Shown: one piece after another, positions 1 to 11,182 of the stretch | Position numbering within the stretch: the first letter of the stretch is position 1 | How the letters are laid out: each line of letters begins with the position of its first letter | Source of the DNA: Ichthyophis bannanicus | Lineage: Eukaryota > Chordata > Amphibia > Gymnophiona > Ichthyophiidae | Direction: 5' to 3' | DNA length: 64,000 bases | NCBI GenBank assembly: GCA_033557465.1 | Contig: CM066047.1 | Coordinates: 3,844,001-3,908,000, forward strand | Position numbers and translations under genes: made by a program | The notes under the pieces: generated by a model | Told to the model about the DNA's origin: nothing | Databases searched by the model: none | The model's input: the letters and a program-made list of their open reading frames with translations, nothing else

Positions 1-1801
1 AGGTCGCCATGAGATCCATGATGGGCGGACCCCACCGCCGAACTACCTGCGCATATACCTGAGGATTTAACTCCCACTCTCCGGGGTCCACCCGCACTCT
101 GCTGAGAAAGTCGGCCTGGACATTGTCGGCGCCTGCAATGTGCGCCGCCGAGATCGCCGGCAGCCGAGTCTGCACCCAGCTGAACAAGGCCGTCGCTTCT
201 GTTTCCAGGGCCACACTCCCTGTGCCCCCTTGGCGATTGATGTACGCCACCGTGGTCGCATTGTCCGACCAGACTCGGACCGCCCGGCCCAGGAGCAGAG
301 GTTCCAGGGCCATCAGGGCTAGTCGGACCGCCCGAAGCTCGAGGCGGTTGATCGACCAAGACGCTTCCTGCGAGGACCACACCCCCTGCGTGAAGCGGGT
401 CTCGCAGTGTGCTCCCCAGCCGACTAGGCTCGCATCCGTAGTGAGGGGGACCCACAGAGGAGGCTCCAAGGGAATCCCCCGCGTCAGGTTCTCGGAGGAG
501 AGCCACCACCGAAGCGACCGCCGCACTGCCTTCGGGCAGGGCAGTCTCTTGTGCAAGGAATCGCACTGGTTGGACCAGCGACGAAGGAGCGCCCTCTGTA
601 GCGGGCGCATGTGGAACCGCGCCCACGGAACCACCTCTAAGGTCGCCGCCATCGTTCCGAGAAGCCGTAGGTACCACCACGCCGACGGAGCGGGCATCCC
701 CCGAAATAGTCGGACAAGAGCCCGCAACGTCAGGACGCGGCGCTCGGGAAGGCACACCAGCCCCCGAGCAGTGTCGAAGCGCACCCCCAGATACTCCAGG
801 TCCTGCGAGGGCCGCAGACAACTCTTTCTTTCGTTCACCACCCAGCCGAGGGATCGCAGCAGAGCTACCACCCTGCTCGTGACCCGCAGGCACTCTCGAC
901 CGGATTTTGCTCGTATCAACCAGTCGTCCAGGTAAGGATGGACCAAAATGCCCTCCTTGCGCAAGGCCGCCGCAACCACCACCATCACCTTTGTGAAAGT
1001 GCGCGGGGCCGTAGCCAAGCCGAACGGCATGGCCCGGAACTGAAAGTGGCCCCACGGGAACGCGAAGCGGAGAAACCGCTGATGGGCTGGGTGTATCGGA
1101 ATGTGCAGATAGGCCTCGGTAAGATCGAGGGACGTCAAAAACTCCCCCTTTCGCACCGCTACAATGACTGACCGCAGGGTTTCCATGCGGAAATGCGGCA
1201 CTCTGAGCGCGCGATTCACGCCTTTGAGATCCAAAATCGGACGCAGAGAGTCGCCCTTTTTGGGTACCACAAAATAGATGGAGTAGCGACCAGCGCCTCT
1301 TTCCAAGGGAGGCACTGGAACCACCGCTCCCAGCGCTAACAATCGAGCCAGGGTCACGCGGATGTCCCTCGTCTTTTGCTCGCCCCTGCTGGGAGACAGA
1401 ACAAAGGAATCTGGAAGTGGGAACGCAAATTCCAGAGCGTAACCCTCCTCTATAATTTGTAGCACCCAGCGATCCGACGTTATTTGGGCCCAAGAGGAAA
1501 GAAAGTCGCGCAAGCGACCGCCGACAAGCGGTCCTCCCTCCAGAGCCTGCCTGGCGTCATTGTGGCTTGCGTCCAAAGGAAGAACCCGAAGAAGAGCCGG
1601 CTGCGGAGAAGCCTCTGCCGGCTCCCCTGAAAGCCCGAAATCCTTGGCTACGGGCTCCAAACCGGCCCCGCTGCGAGGACCACTGGCGGGAGGGCCGAAA
1701 CCTGCGCTGATCCCGAAAGGATCCCCGCGCCGACGAGGTGGACCGGTTGGACCTTGGTTTATCCTCCGGAAGCCGGCCCCCTTTGGACTCACCGAGATCC
1801 T
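1..1801 (-). CDS. DIRS pol: reverse transcriptase plus RNase H, open to the window edge (partial)
   Basis: The minus-strand frame whose codons end on bases congruent to 2 mod 3 is open from a TAA at 1802-1804 down to base 2, about 600 codons. RT landmarks in order are VPKKGDSLRPILDLKGVN, SLDLTEAYLHIPIHP, MPFGLATAPRTF and the catalytic YLDDWLIR (about 911-938). RNase H landmarks follow: TTDASLVGWGAH (about 415-450), VWSDNATTVAYINRQGGT (about 210-265) and ADNVQADFLSR (about 90-125). The first in-frame Met lies inside the RT at about 1185, and the frame overlaps the end of gag by about 245 bases in the +1 register. Translation therefore probably needs frameshifting or a non-AUG start, which is inference. 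No downstream stop is visible, so the C-terminal extent is unknown. Confidence 0.88.
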
Positions 1802-3056
1802 TTACCAATTTCTCGAGAGCCTCCCCAAATAATAATCTGCCCTTAAACGGCAGCTTACTGAGGCGGGCCTTAGAAGAACTGTCCGCCGCCCAGCTGCGCA
1901 ACCAGAGGGACCGGCGCGCTGCTACCGCGGATGCCATACTGTTAGCCAACGCGCGGATCAAATCATAAAACAGATCCGCCAGGTAAGCCGAGCCGGACTC
2001 CAGCCGGGTCACCTCCACCAGACCCTGCTGGTCTAGTCCGGGGCTCGAGCGCAGTTGCTGTGACCACCGCAGACACGACCGAGCCACCCAAGCCCCACAG
2101 ATAGAGGCCTGCAATGACACGGCATCCGTATCGAAGGTTTGCTTGAGCAAGTTATCAACCTTCTTATCCTGCCCGTCCTTGAGGGCCGCCGCCCCCTCAA
2201 CCGGGATGGTGGTTTTCTTGGTCACTGCGGAGACCGCAGCATCCACCCGGGGGGACCTGAACAAGTCCCTGTCCTTGTCAGCAAGAGGATAAAGCCGATT
2301 CATGGTCCGAATCCCCTTCAAACCGGATTCCGGGTGCTCCCACTCCGCCTGGATCATCTGATCCACCACGCGGTGGACGGGAAAAACCACCTGGGCATCC
2401 CTGACTGCTTGAATCAGAGGATCCTCAAGACCCTCCTCCTCCAGGGGCCGCACCGCCGAAAGGTTTAGCGCCTGAAGGGACTCCGTGACCAGAGGAACCA
2501 GCTCGTCCCTACGGAACACTCGAATGACCCGAGCCTGATCTTCCGGCCCAGGGATCTCCCCATCCTCCAAATCCTCCGCTTCAGTCTCAGGATCGCCCTC
2601 TGCCTCGGAATCCAGGAGACCCAGGGCGTCCTGCTCTTGTCCCCCCAACCGAAGCCGCTTGCCCCCGGGCGATGAGGGACACTGAGCCGCCCCCAAGGAC
2701 CCCGAGGGGAGGGAGGGGGGCCAGACAGCCGGCAACTGTCCGGACCTGCTCAGGCGAAATGCCTGATGCATGAGGAGTACAAAATCAGGGGAGAAGTCCA
2801 TAGTAGAGGCAGCAACAGACGCCTGCTGGAGCGCAGCCACTGAACCGCTGGCCGGAGGAACCGAGCCAGACTGAGGGATGCTTGGAGAAAGAACGCTGTC
2901 CCCGGAAGTAGAAGCATCCCCAGGGGTAGCCTGTTCCTGAACATTCACAGATTGCTCTAACTCAGAGGGCACTGCAGCACAGCCCCTGCAGATGCCAGAG
3001 TCAGTCCCTGCCGTCCTGCGGGACCCACAAATCACACACTGGGGCTTGGAAGCCAT
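1557..3056 (-). CDS. DIRS Gag-like protein with an N-terminal Cys4 motif
   Basis: This is a 499-codon intact frame from the ATG at 3056 to the TGA at 1557-1559. An upstream in-frame ATG at 3134 would add 26 hydrophobic residues; I prefer 3056 because it starts MASKPQC directly before a C-x2-C-x12-C-x2-C motif, a candidate zinc-binding site. An acidic stretch follows in the middle (SEAEGDPETEAEDLEDGE), then a conserved helical region that includes EALEKLVKDLGESKG. The tail is rich in Arg, Gly and Ser, ending FGRKPQ, and resembles nucleic-acid-binding tails of retroelement Gags. The decayed DIRS copy 2 has matching segments, including the KLLKDLGE motif and an N-terminal Cys cluster. The role as a coat protein is by analogy. 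Confidence 0.8.
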   Translation of the reverse strand: MASKPQCVICGSRRTAGTDSGICRGCAAVPSELEQSVNVQEQATPGDASTSGDSVLSPSIPQSGSVPPASGSVAALQQASVAASTMDFSPDFVLLMHQAFRLSRSGQLPAVWPPSLPSGSLGAAQCPSSPGGKRLRLGGQEQDALGLLDSEAEGDPETEAEDLEDGEIPGPEDQARVIRVFRRDELVPLVTESLQALNLSAVRPLEEEGLEDPLIQAVRDAQVVFPVHRVVDQMIQAEWEHPESGLKGIRTMNRLYPLADKDRDLFRSPRVDAAVSAVTKKTTIPVEGAAALKDGQDKKVDNLLKQTFDTDAVSLQASICGAWVARSCLRWSQQLRSSPGLDQQGLVEVTRLESGSAYLADLFYDLIRALANSMASAVAARRSLWLRSWAADSSSKARLSKLPFKGRLLFGEALEKLVKDLGESKGGRLPEDKPRSNRSTSSARGSFRDQRRFRPSRQWSSQRGRFGARSQGFRAFRGAGRGFSAAGSSSGSSFGRKPQ

Positions 3057-4324
3057 TCCAAGGCCACCTCTGCCCAGGGGAATAGAATAAGACAGCCACA
3101 GGAAAGCCCACACCACCTGGGCAATCCTATGCAAATCAGCCCCGATTTAAAAGTAACTTAACTTTTTTTTTTTTTTTTTTTTTTACAAGAAACAAAATAT
3201 ATCCCAGGATCCCTGGGGTGCCCTGAGCAAAATCGCCAGAAAGAGGGACCCCAAAAACGCTAGGGGAACCTGTGCACAGCGATCAAAAATGCCTGGAAAA
3301 GCACTTTTAAAATCCAAAATGGCCGCCGCACTTTTTCACCCGCGGTAAAAAACGGCGCGAAAATATAAAAACCACCAAATAATATGGAAAACAAATAAAA
3401 CGACCCTCTAACACAGGGCACACGAGCAGTTTGAATAAAAACTGCCAAATGGGCTCAGGAGAGCCTACAGAAACGCTGGCATCCCAGACAGAGCATTGCA
3501 CACAAGAAAGAAAAAAAAAATGAAATGCAAACTCCTACCAGCTCAGGAACAGAAGATTCAGCCACAATCTCCCAGTACCAGGCACTGCCTTATAGGTATG
3601 GCAATTCCCCGTCCTGTCTAGGGGAAGCTCACCCAGGGCTGATAAAATGTGCTAGGCAGGCAACAGCAGCCAGCAGGTCTGACTTTCTCCTAGTCTCCTG
3701 TGGCACAGCTCCAGGGAGACAGGCTTCTTTTGTCTTTCTTTTTTAAAGGCACAGCTAGCTACCAAAAACAAAAATAGTAGAGAAATGCCCCAAAACAAAC
3801 CCTAAAAACAACTAACTAGTGTTGCTCCTGCAAAGGTCACTAAGTGTGCCCAGAGGACACACTTTTACGTCTACACACTGCAACGAGACTGGACACACTG
3901 GGGGGCTTCTGGGAGCTCCTGCTGGATATGTACTACAGAAGATTTGATTGATCCAGTCTACAGGCTGCAGTGAGAGGGGCAGTACCCGATTGTGGAGGAC
4001 TAAACTGGATATCCGCACAGGAATATTTATTACATGCTTATCAGCTGCTACACTCCCTGATGGCCAAATGACAAAGCTGTGCCGGCGTTGTCAGGTTCTC
4101 TTTTTACTACAGTTCCTGTTCATTTAATCCAGGATTGTAGCTTCCCCCGGCAGTTTTGTGCTCACTCAGCCCTTTGATATACCATAGTTTTCACATGGTG
4201 TATTTATTTTTTTTACACTCTTAAGTCCAGAATTCATTCAATAACTCTAAAATATACTTGTTTTTTATTTTCGTTTTTATGCCTTCGGTAGTGACTGACC
4301 TCCACCCCCTCCCTTTTTTTTAAA
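3057..4324 (-). other. DIRS 5' leader, then unassigned sequence
   Basis: Upstream of the Gag start on the minus strand there is a T tract of about 22 bases, AT-rich sequence, and a stretch that is probably the element leader. I could not locate the terminal repeat or the junction with host DNA. No convincing coding sequence is seen between about 3500 and 4324. Confidence 0.4.
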
Positions 4325-5703
4325 ATTAATTGCAAGGTTCCACATTACGAACCACCACCCAGGAGAAAGATTTAGGCGTCATTGTGGATAACATGTTGAA
4401 ACCCTCCGTCCAGTGTGCAGTGGCGGCTAAGAAAGCAAATAGAATGCTAGGAATCTGGGGGCGCTAGCGAGCCCGAACTGACATGGCAGCATCTCCCTGA
4501 GGCTCCGTGCCGGGCGTCTCACATTTACCGGAGGGGAGGACAAAAATCCATGATTCGGGGGATAAGCTGAGTGGCTGAGTGCAGCGGAAGAAGGGGCGAG
4601 GCGGAAAAAGGTGTGAAGGCCGGTATGTGATCGCTGCTGCTTAAATTATTCCCCCCCTGACCTGACGACGAGAGAGGCCTGGTCTGTGCAGCTCTGGTGG
4701 AAGGAAAGGCTGATTGATGTTGCTCTGCACGGGCCCTGATCGCTAGCCTTGATGTCTTGCCTACCTCCCTGGGCTCCCCACTTGGTGAAATTAATTGGTT
4801 CCCCGTTGTAGCTGCTGTGTGCGAGAGCTGGATCTGAAGTGCCCTGCTGAGGAATGGGGGTTGCTGCGCCTTCTGCTGGAGTCCTTAGCAGGGGATTGCT
4901 GCTGTGAGTACCAGAGGGAGAGCTAACTTAAGTTGCTGCGGCTCTGTGGTGGTGCCAGAAGAACGGGAAAGTCTCCGCTGTGGGTGCGTGTGTGTGTGAA
5001 AGGGGAGACAGTTTTTGTGCAGATCCTGTCCCGGAGACCTCTGTGGCAGCCATTACCGCATGGAGGGGAGCAGAGAGAGCTGAGTGGGGCCCACAGTGGG
5101 AAAATTACCTACAGCTGACAGTGAGTGCCAGTATACTCTCTCCCTGTACATTTAGCTGTGGGGGCTGTTGCTTTGGACATTACCAGGAGGAAGGAATTGG
5201 GCATGAACTGCAGCGGAATAAGTGTGCTGCCATGAGTTCTTAACTGTGTGTTCCAATTTATAATTCTACTATCTTTTCTTCTCCAACTGAGCACATGGCT
5301 CTGCAGCAATGAATGATTAGCTCCATCTGGTGGTTGAATAGGGTCGTGGTGGCCCAGCTTTGCAATAGAAGCTGAAAACGGCCCAGGACACTATCTGTGG
5401 TGGTGGGAGGCAGCTGTGATTAAGCTATGGCGTCCACCAGAAAGAAAACAGCTGATCTAAAGGAATTTGCTTATGGCAGTGCGCGAACAGAGCCTCAGGA
5501 GAGGGATAAGCAGATGATAGAGGGCCCGACTGGGAGTGTGGTAGTGTCTGATTCTGGCAAGAAGGACCCCCTCGCAGCGAGTGCTCTTGTGGCTATTACA
5601 AAAGAACAACTCAAATCATGGTTCAATGAAATTAAAACGGACATTGCTGGGTTCAAAGGAGAAGTGGAGGGGATGTTCTCACAGCTGAGAGCTGATATAA
5701 CCC

Positions 5704-5937
5704 ACTAGAGGACAGCAACCGTGGGCCGGAAGGACTGGGGTTTCTAGTCCCACAGGTGCTCCTTGTGGTCTTGGGCAAGCCACTTAACCCTCCATTGCCC
5801 ATGTTCCCTGTAAATAGTTATCTCCAAGTTATAATGCCCTGTTCAATGTAATTTCAGTTTGTTCAATTTAAACCGCCTTGATATCATGAAAGGCAATATA
5901 TAAGAAATGTGAAATAAATAAATAAATAAATAAATAA
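5704..5937 (+). mobile_element. tRNA-derived SINE with L2-like tail, head-truncated, inside L1a ORF1
   Basis: The sequence starts just after where the B box would be (TAGAGGACAGCAACC), continues through a body that includes GGCAAGCCACTTAACCCTCC, and ends in an AAATA microsatellite tail. The minus-strand SINE at 41725-42205 contains the same body with an intact tRNA-like head, so this copy is 5'-truncated. Insertion divides L1a ORF1. Confidence 0.8.
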
Positions 5938-6012
5938 CCGAAGTAGGATGCCGGGTGGCGGACGTTGAAGGATGTCTTGAGACATTGGAGGCGCGCACTG
6001 AATTGTTAGAAA

Positions 6013-6184
6013 AAGGGATGAAGAGTTTGGAAGAGGACGAGGAGAGTATGGCATTGAAGCTGGAAGAGTTTGGAAGACGACAAGGAGAGTATGGCATTGA
6101 AGCTGGAAGAGTTTGGAAGATGACAAGGAGAGTATGGCATTGAAGCTGGAAGAGTTTGGAAGATGACAAGGAGAGTATGGCATT
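6013..6184 (+). repeat. 43-bp tandem repeat, four copies, in the ORF1 coiled coil
   Basis: Copies lie at 6013-6055 (diverged), 6056-6098, 6099-6141 and 6142-6184; each ends in GAGAGTATGGCATT. The unit is not a multiple of three, but three extra copies add 129 bases, so the frame entering and leaving is unchanged. Each junction spells TGA, one in each frame, and the third one stops the ORF1 frame at 6141-6143. Confidence 0.9.
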
Positions 6185-7215
6185 GAAGATGGAAGATTTG
6201 GAGAACAGAACCAGGCGACAGAATCTGCGCATAAAGGGTGTCCCTGAAGTAGACGTATACCAAGATTGTATGAAAACAGTGAAAGCTATCTGTGAGGCGG
6301 TCCTGAAAGAGGTTGGGGAAGAAGTGGTGGAGGTGGTGCTGGATCGAGCACATAGATCGCTTGGAGCAGCGCGACAGGAGCAGCCTAGAGACATTATCAT
6401 CTGCTTCCATGATTACCAGATTAAGGACAAAATAGCCAGCAAGATGTGTTCCATGGGAAAGTTTAAATGGCAAGGAACTGACGTTGCTATTTATGCTGAT
6501 CTGGCCGCAGCTACGCTGCAGCGCCGGAAGTCCTGGCGGGAGTTTACTACTCGGCTACGAGAGGACAATATACGATATAAGTGGTTATTCCCAGTGGGGC
6601 TTGCCTTCACCATTAATGGGACGACTCGGCGTGCGGAGACCTTGCTGGCACTGAAGGAAGCTATGAAGGAGGCTGGCATCCAGCGGATTCCAGAGATGGA
6701 GCAGACGGGCGGCACACAGCAGCGAGTTCCTGACAGGAGGTGGCGTCGGGTGGACAGATGAGAGAGGAAATCTGCCCGTGGGGGAACGAATACGCCCTTC
6801 CGAAGCTGAGGGATGAATTTGTATGTTTAAATATGGTGTGGGGAGGGTTGATGTGGATATGTCAAGAGTGGGGAGGTGGGGAAGACAATGTTTATGGGGA
6901 AGACAATGTATATGGGATTGCATATGTTGTTTAAGGATGTGGGGTTGGGAGTTCCGGTAAAGTTGGCTAGGGGAGAGGGGGAAGGTGGGTGAGTGGGGGT
7001 GCAGTGACACTGGGTTCTGGGATGGATGTGGGAGGAGCGAGCACAGTAGAGGGCTATAGGGGTGGGTGTTGAAGTGGAGGGGGGGGGAAAGAGGTTAGGG
7101 AATAGGGAAGGGGGGAGGGCAACCATAATCGGATAAGCGTAGGGGTGTGGGGGGTAGGGGAGGGGGGGGCTCACTATGGAACGGTACACACTGATGGTAG
7201 AAGTGATACCTGAAA

Positions 7216-10200
7216 ATGGAACGTGAATTAAGGATCCTCACGCTTAATGTGCATGGTCTCAATTCCTGGCAAAAGAGACGGGCAGTGGTAAGAGAAGGTG
7301 CCCGAGTTCAGGCGGATGTACTCCTGCTGCAGGAGACCCATTTAAAGAGCTCTCGGGGGGGGGGGGGGGGACTTTATCAGGGTAAATATGATAGAGGCTT
7401 TTTTGCTGCCAATTGCAGTTCCTATAAAAAAGGGGGTGTGGGGATACTGTTTTCCAAGGACCTTCTGGTGGACACTAAGGAAGTTATTAGAGACCGGGAA
7501 GGGCGGTATGTTCTTTGATGTGGGTTCTTGGAAGGGAGAGAGGTTACCATTTGCTGTGTGTATGCGCCTAACATAGCTCAAGGCCCTTTTTTCGACCGTA
7601 TTCTTCCAATTATAGAGGAGCATAAGCGGGGGAGCCTGGTCATAGGTGGGGATTTCAATGTAGTTGTGGATCTGCGCCTGGACTCCTCGGGGGGAGGAAG
7701 GAATTGGGATAAATTGGGAAGAAAGAAGTTGGCTAAATTGATGTCCGCATTGGGATTGGTAGATGTTTGGTGGTATAGTCATGTTGGAGAAAGAGCTTAC
7801 ACCTTTTTCTCACATCCTCACCGAACATATAGTAGAATTGATATGTTGTGGATAGACTCTAATTGGTTAGATAGGGTGGGCGCTGTGGATATTGGTGCTG
7901 TGTCATGGACGGATCATGCTCCGGTAATACTTGCTCTTGCATTTTATAAAGAGCGTACCGGACTCCGGTTTTGGAGATTGAATGAATCGCTGTTGGCAGA
8001 TCCGGAGGGGGTGGCCAGCCTGAGGGGCTGCATTACAGAGTATTTTCAACTAAATGGGGGAGCAGAAGTATCCCGGGAGATAGTGTGGGATAGTATGAAA
8101 GCGGTAGTCCGGGGGCGCTTAATAGCAATGGCGGCAAAGAAGAAGAGGCAGGCAGGAGTGGCGGAGGAAGGGTTGAGAGCTCAGTTACAACAATTACTTA
8201 GAGAGCACCAGAGGGCTGGGAGTAGGGCGGTGTTACAACGGATGAAGAAGAGGCAGATGGGAGTGGTGGAGGAAGGGTTGAGAGCTCAGTTACAACAATT
8301 ACTTAGAGAGCACCAGAGGGCTGGGAGTAGGGCGGTGTTACAACGGATGAAGAAGAGGCAGGCAGGAGTGGCGGAGGAAGGGTTGAGAGCTCAGTTACAA
8401 CAATTACTTAGAGAGCAACAGAGGACTGGGAGTAGGGCAGTGTTACAACGGATGACTAGGGTGCGGGAGGACTTGGAGGCGTTAAGATTGGGGGAATTAG
8501 CCTTCCAAATGAAAAGGCTGCAGCATGCTTACTATGTTGAGGGTAATAAACTGGGTCAGTATTTAGCTTGGCAACTTAAAAGACGGCATGTACAGCAGCA
8601 GATATATAAGCTGAAAAATGAAAGGGGCGAATGGGAACATGGCACCATCAATATCCAGGCGATTTTCAGTAGGTATTATAGGGCCCTGTATAAGGCGGAG
8701 CTGAGAGGGTCGGAGGTGGAGATCAGACAATATTTGGAAAAACTTAATCTCCCGAAATTGGAGGAGATGGAATAGCAATGGATGGATAGGGCAATTGAGG
8801 AAGGGGAGGTGCGGGTGGCAATCAATGGCCTTAAGGAAGGCAAAGCCCCGGGGTTGGACGGTCTTACGGCCTGGTTTTATAAGACTTTCGGTTCCGAAAT
8901 CTGTGGCAAACTTACCAGGGTCTTTAATGGTGTTCATCGGGTGGGGGGAGGGGGGACACTGCCGCGGTCAATGGCAGTGGTGGGTATAGCCTTGGTGCCT
9001 AAACTGGGGAAGGATAAGGGGGTGAATGAGTCATACCGACCTATTTCTCTTATTAATTTGGACGCGAAGATTTTGGCAACCCATTTGCAGAACTTTTTAC
9101 CCAAGTTGATAAATAATGACCAAACGGGCTTTATCCCCGGCAGGCAAGCCAGTGACAATATCCGGAAGCTATTAAATGTTCTTTGGGTGGCCCAGAAGAC
9201 GGGACTGGATTCTTTGGTTGTGGCGGTGGATGCCGAGAAGGCATTTGATAGAGTTGAATGGCCCTTTAAGTTCGCTGTGTTACAAAGAATGGGGATTGGG
9301 ACAGGGTTTCAAAACTGGATTGGTGCATTATATGACCAGCCGAGAGCTAGGATTCGAGTGAATGGTACCTATTCAGCAGAGTTTGAACTGGAGCGGGGCA
9401 CTCGACAGGGGTGTCCTTTGTCCCCTCTGTTGTTTGCGCTAGTCATTGAGCCTTTAGCACAACGGATTAGAGAGCATGATTTTATTAGGGATATTCAAGT
9501 GGGTAGTGGAGAATATAAAATTTCTCTTTTTGCCGATGACATTATTTACACTGTGAGTAGGCCGGTAGAGTCGTTACCAGTGTTATTGGCGGAAATACGG
9601 GAATATAGTTTGGTTTCGGGATATAAAATGAATATGGGTAAAACTGAGACCTTGAAGATTAGGCTGGGTCCCAATATGGAGGCTCAGTTGAGGCAGGATT
9701 ACCCCTTTCGGTGGGCTAAGCAGAAGTTAAAATAATTGGGGGTCTGGATTTGCTGTGACTGGAGGCAATTGAGAAGATTAAATTATGATCCTCTAGTTGC
9801 CGAAATTCTGAATGATCTTGTGAGGTGGGATAAGGCCACCTTTTCCTGGGTGGGGCGAACTGCCATTGTTAAAATGAATCTGCTGCCTAGGATACTTTAT
9901 ATGTTCTTGGCATTGCCCATTGAGTTGTCAGTGGCACAACTGAAGCTGCTGCAGCAAAGAATTTTCTCTTTCATCTGGAGGAGACGTCCGCCCAGGCTAA
10001 ATAGAAGGGTGATGTTTAAGCATAGAAGAGAGGGTGGACTGGATGTCCCGGATTTGCTGCGATATTATACAGCGGCACAGTTGCGGGCGCTTGTCTATTG
10101 GAGGATAGGGCCAGAGGCCCGAGGGTGGGTGCGAGCAGAGGAGGCCTTGAGTGGGCAAAGTGCGTTGGCAGACCGCGTGTGGGTTACCAGCCAGGGGAGG

Positions 10201-11182
10201 GGGGATAAGGCTGGGGAGGAGCTGAAGATGAGTCCCTTTACGGAGCTTACCTTAAAGATGTGGAAATGGGAGAAAGCACATCTGGTGGGGGTTAGGGTAG
10301 CTATCCAACTTCAGAAAATTAGACGGTGTAGTGGCTTCCATGAGGGGGGGAGAGCTGAGGTCTATAAAAAATGGGAGGATAAGGGCTTGGTGTGGATGGG
10401 GCAGTTGTTCTCGGAGAGTGGCCAGCTGTCTACTTTTGAACACCTGCAGGAGCAATATGCCCTGGGGAAGGAGGATTGGTTTGGTTACTGTCAATTAGCA
10501 CATTTTGTGCAGAACATATTGAAGGGGGTGGAAAGAGGAACAGTGCGAACCCCTTTTGAAAGGGTGTTACTCCGTGGGAGGGAATCTCGGGGTCTTGTAT
10601 CGCAGATCTGTAGGGGATTGGAAAGGGGAGGGTACTTATGCGGCGTATCAGGTGGCGTGGATGCGGGACCTGGGAGGTTCTTGGGATGAGGAAAGGTAGG
10701 CATCAGTTCATGAAGAAACTAAGATTGCGTCCAGTTCGGCGGCGGTGCAGGAGCACTGCTATAAAATGCTGTATCACATGTATATCACACCAAAACGACT
10801 AGCCAAGATTGATAAAACTAAGGATCCATGCTGCTGGAAAGGGTGTGGGGCTCTGGGCACGTATTTACACGTGTGGTGGGAGTGTCCAGTGGTCCAAGGA
10901 ATATGGCAATGGATGCAAGGCCTGGTAGGGAATATGTTGGGCTGGAAGGGGAAGTTAAGGCCAGAGCAGGTACTGTTGGGGGAATGGGGGGAGTCAGGGC
11001 ATGAATTGGGGTATCTATTGAAGATGATTTCCATCGCAGTAAGGATGGAAATAGCCTATAAATGGAAAGACCCTGGCGGCCCGGAAGTGGACCAAGTGCT
11101 AAAGCGAGTTGTATTTGTCTGTCAAATGGCAGAATTACAGGCGCGTTTGACCAATAAATTGAATGGATATCACCGTAAATGA
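7216..11182 (+). pseudogene. L1a ORF2: AP-like endonuclease, reverse transcriptase, C-terminal Cys-His motif
   Basis: The same forward frame carries the protein from 7216 to 10689 with in-frame stops at 7516 (TGA), 8773 (TAG), 9733 (TAA) and 10687 (TGA). The last part (10745-11182) is in another frame. Endonuclease landmarks are LTLNVHGLNS, LLLQETHL, GGDFNVVVD and TDHAPVI. RT landmarks are APGLDGLTAWFYK, SYRPISLINLDAKIL, TGFIPGRQASDNI, AVDAEKAFDRVEW, GTRQGCPLSPLLFALV and the catalytic FADDII (about 9530). A Cys-His cluster (CCWKGCGALGTYLHVWWECP) lies near the C-terminus at about 10830. A 16-G run sits in the endonuclease at 7355-7370. Between endonuclease and RT there is a 35-residue segment present three times. 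Confidence 0.9.
8140..8454 (+). repeat. 105-bp in-frame tandem triplication within L1a ORF2
   Basis: Three consecutive 105-bp units start at 8140, 8245 and 8350. Each encodes 35 residues containing KKRQAGVAEEGLRAQLQQLL and REHQRAGSRAVLQR. The units differ at only a few bases, for example MGVVEEG in copy 2 and REQQRTG in copy 3. The frame is preserved, and the repeat lies in the linker between endonuclease and RT, in a predicted Gln/Leu-rich helix. Confidence 0.95.

Larger units (their letters stand above)
1..3500 (-). mobile_element. DIRS-type tyrosine-recombinase retroelement (copy 1, family A), 3' part beyond window
   Basis: Reading the minus strand, a Gag-like frame is followed by an overlapping RT-RNase H frame that is still open at the window edge. 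This is the gag then pol order of DIRS elements, and a tyrosine recombinase would be expected to the left of base 1. Family assignment rests on the YLDDWLIR catalytic box, the RNase H motifs and similarity to a second, decayed copy at 26290-30775. Both frames lack stops, so this is the best-preserved DIRS copy here. The outer boundary on the right is not defined: a T-rich tract at about 3162-3184 and AT-rich sequence follow the gag start, and I see no clear terminal repeat. Confidence 0.85.
5427..6761 (+). pseudogene. L1a ORF1 (RNA-binding L1 ORF1p-like), interrupted by a SINE
   Basis: The start MASTRKKTADLKEF at 5427 is open to 5708, where a SINE (about 5704-5937) enters. The frame resumes with coiled-coil sequence (TELLEKGMKSLEEDEE) that carries a 43-bp tandem expansion and a TGA at 6141-6143. 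It then runs through the conserved ORF1p core to the TGA at 6761: NRTRRQNLRIKGVPEV, then RAHRSLG, then PRDIIICFHDYQIKDKI. This order (coiled coil, RRM-like, C-terminal domain) matches the L1 ORF1p or transposase_22 family, which binds element RNA as a trimer. Here it is broken by both the SINE and the stop. Confidence 0.85.

Noticed and set aside
123..935. A 270-codon plus-strand open frame at the left edge
   Set aside because: It lies opposite the DIRS RT-RNase H gene, whose motifs on the minus strand are unmistakable; the Arg/Ser-rich translation is a shadow.
5843..6473. Minus-strand repeats of a Ser/Leu-rich peptide as a gene
   Set aside because: This is the antisense of the 43-bp repeat in L1a ORF1.
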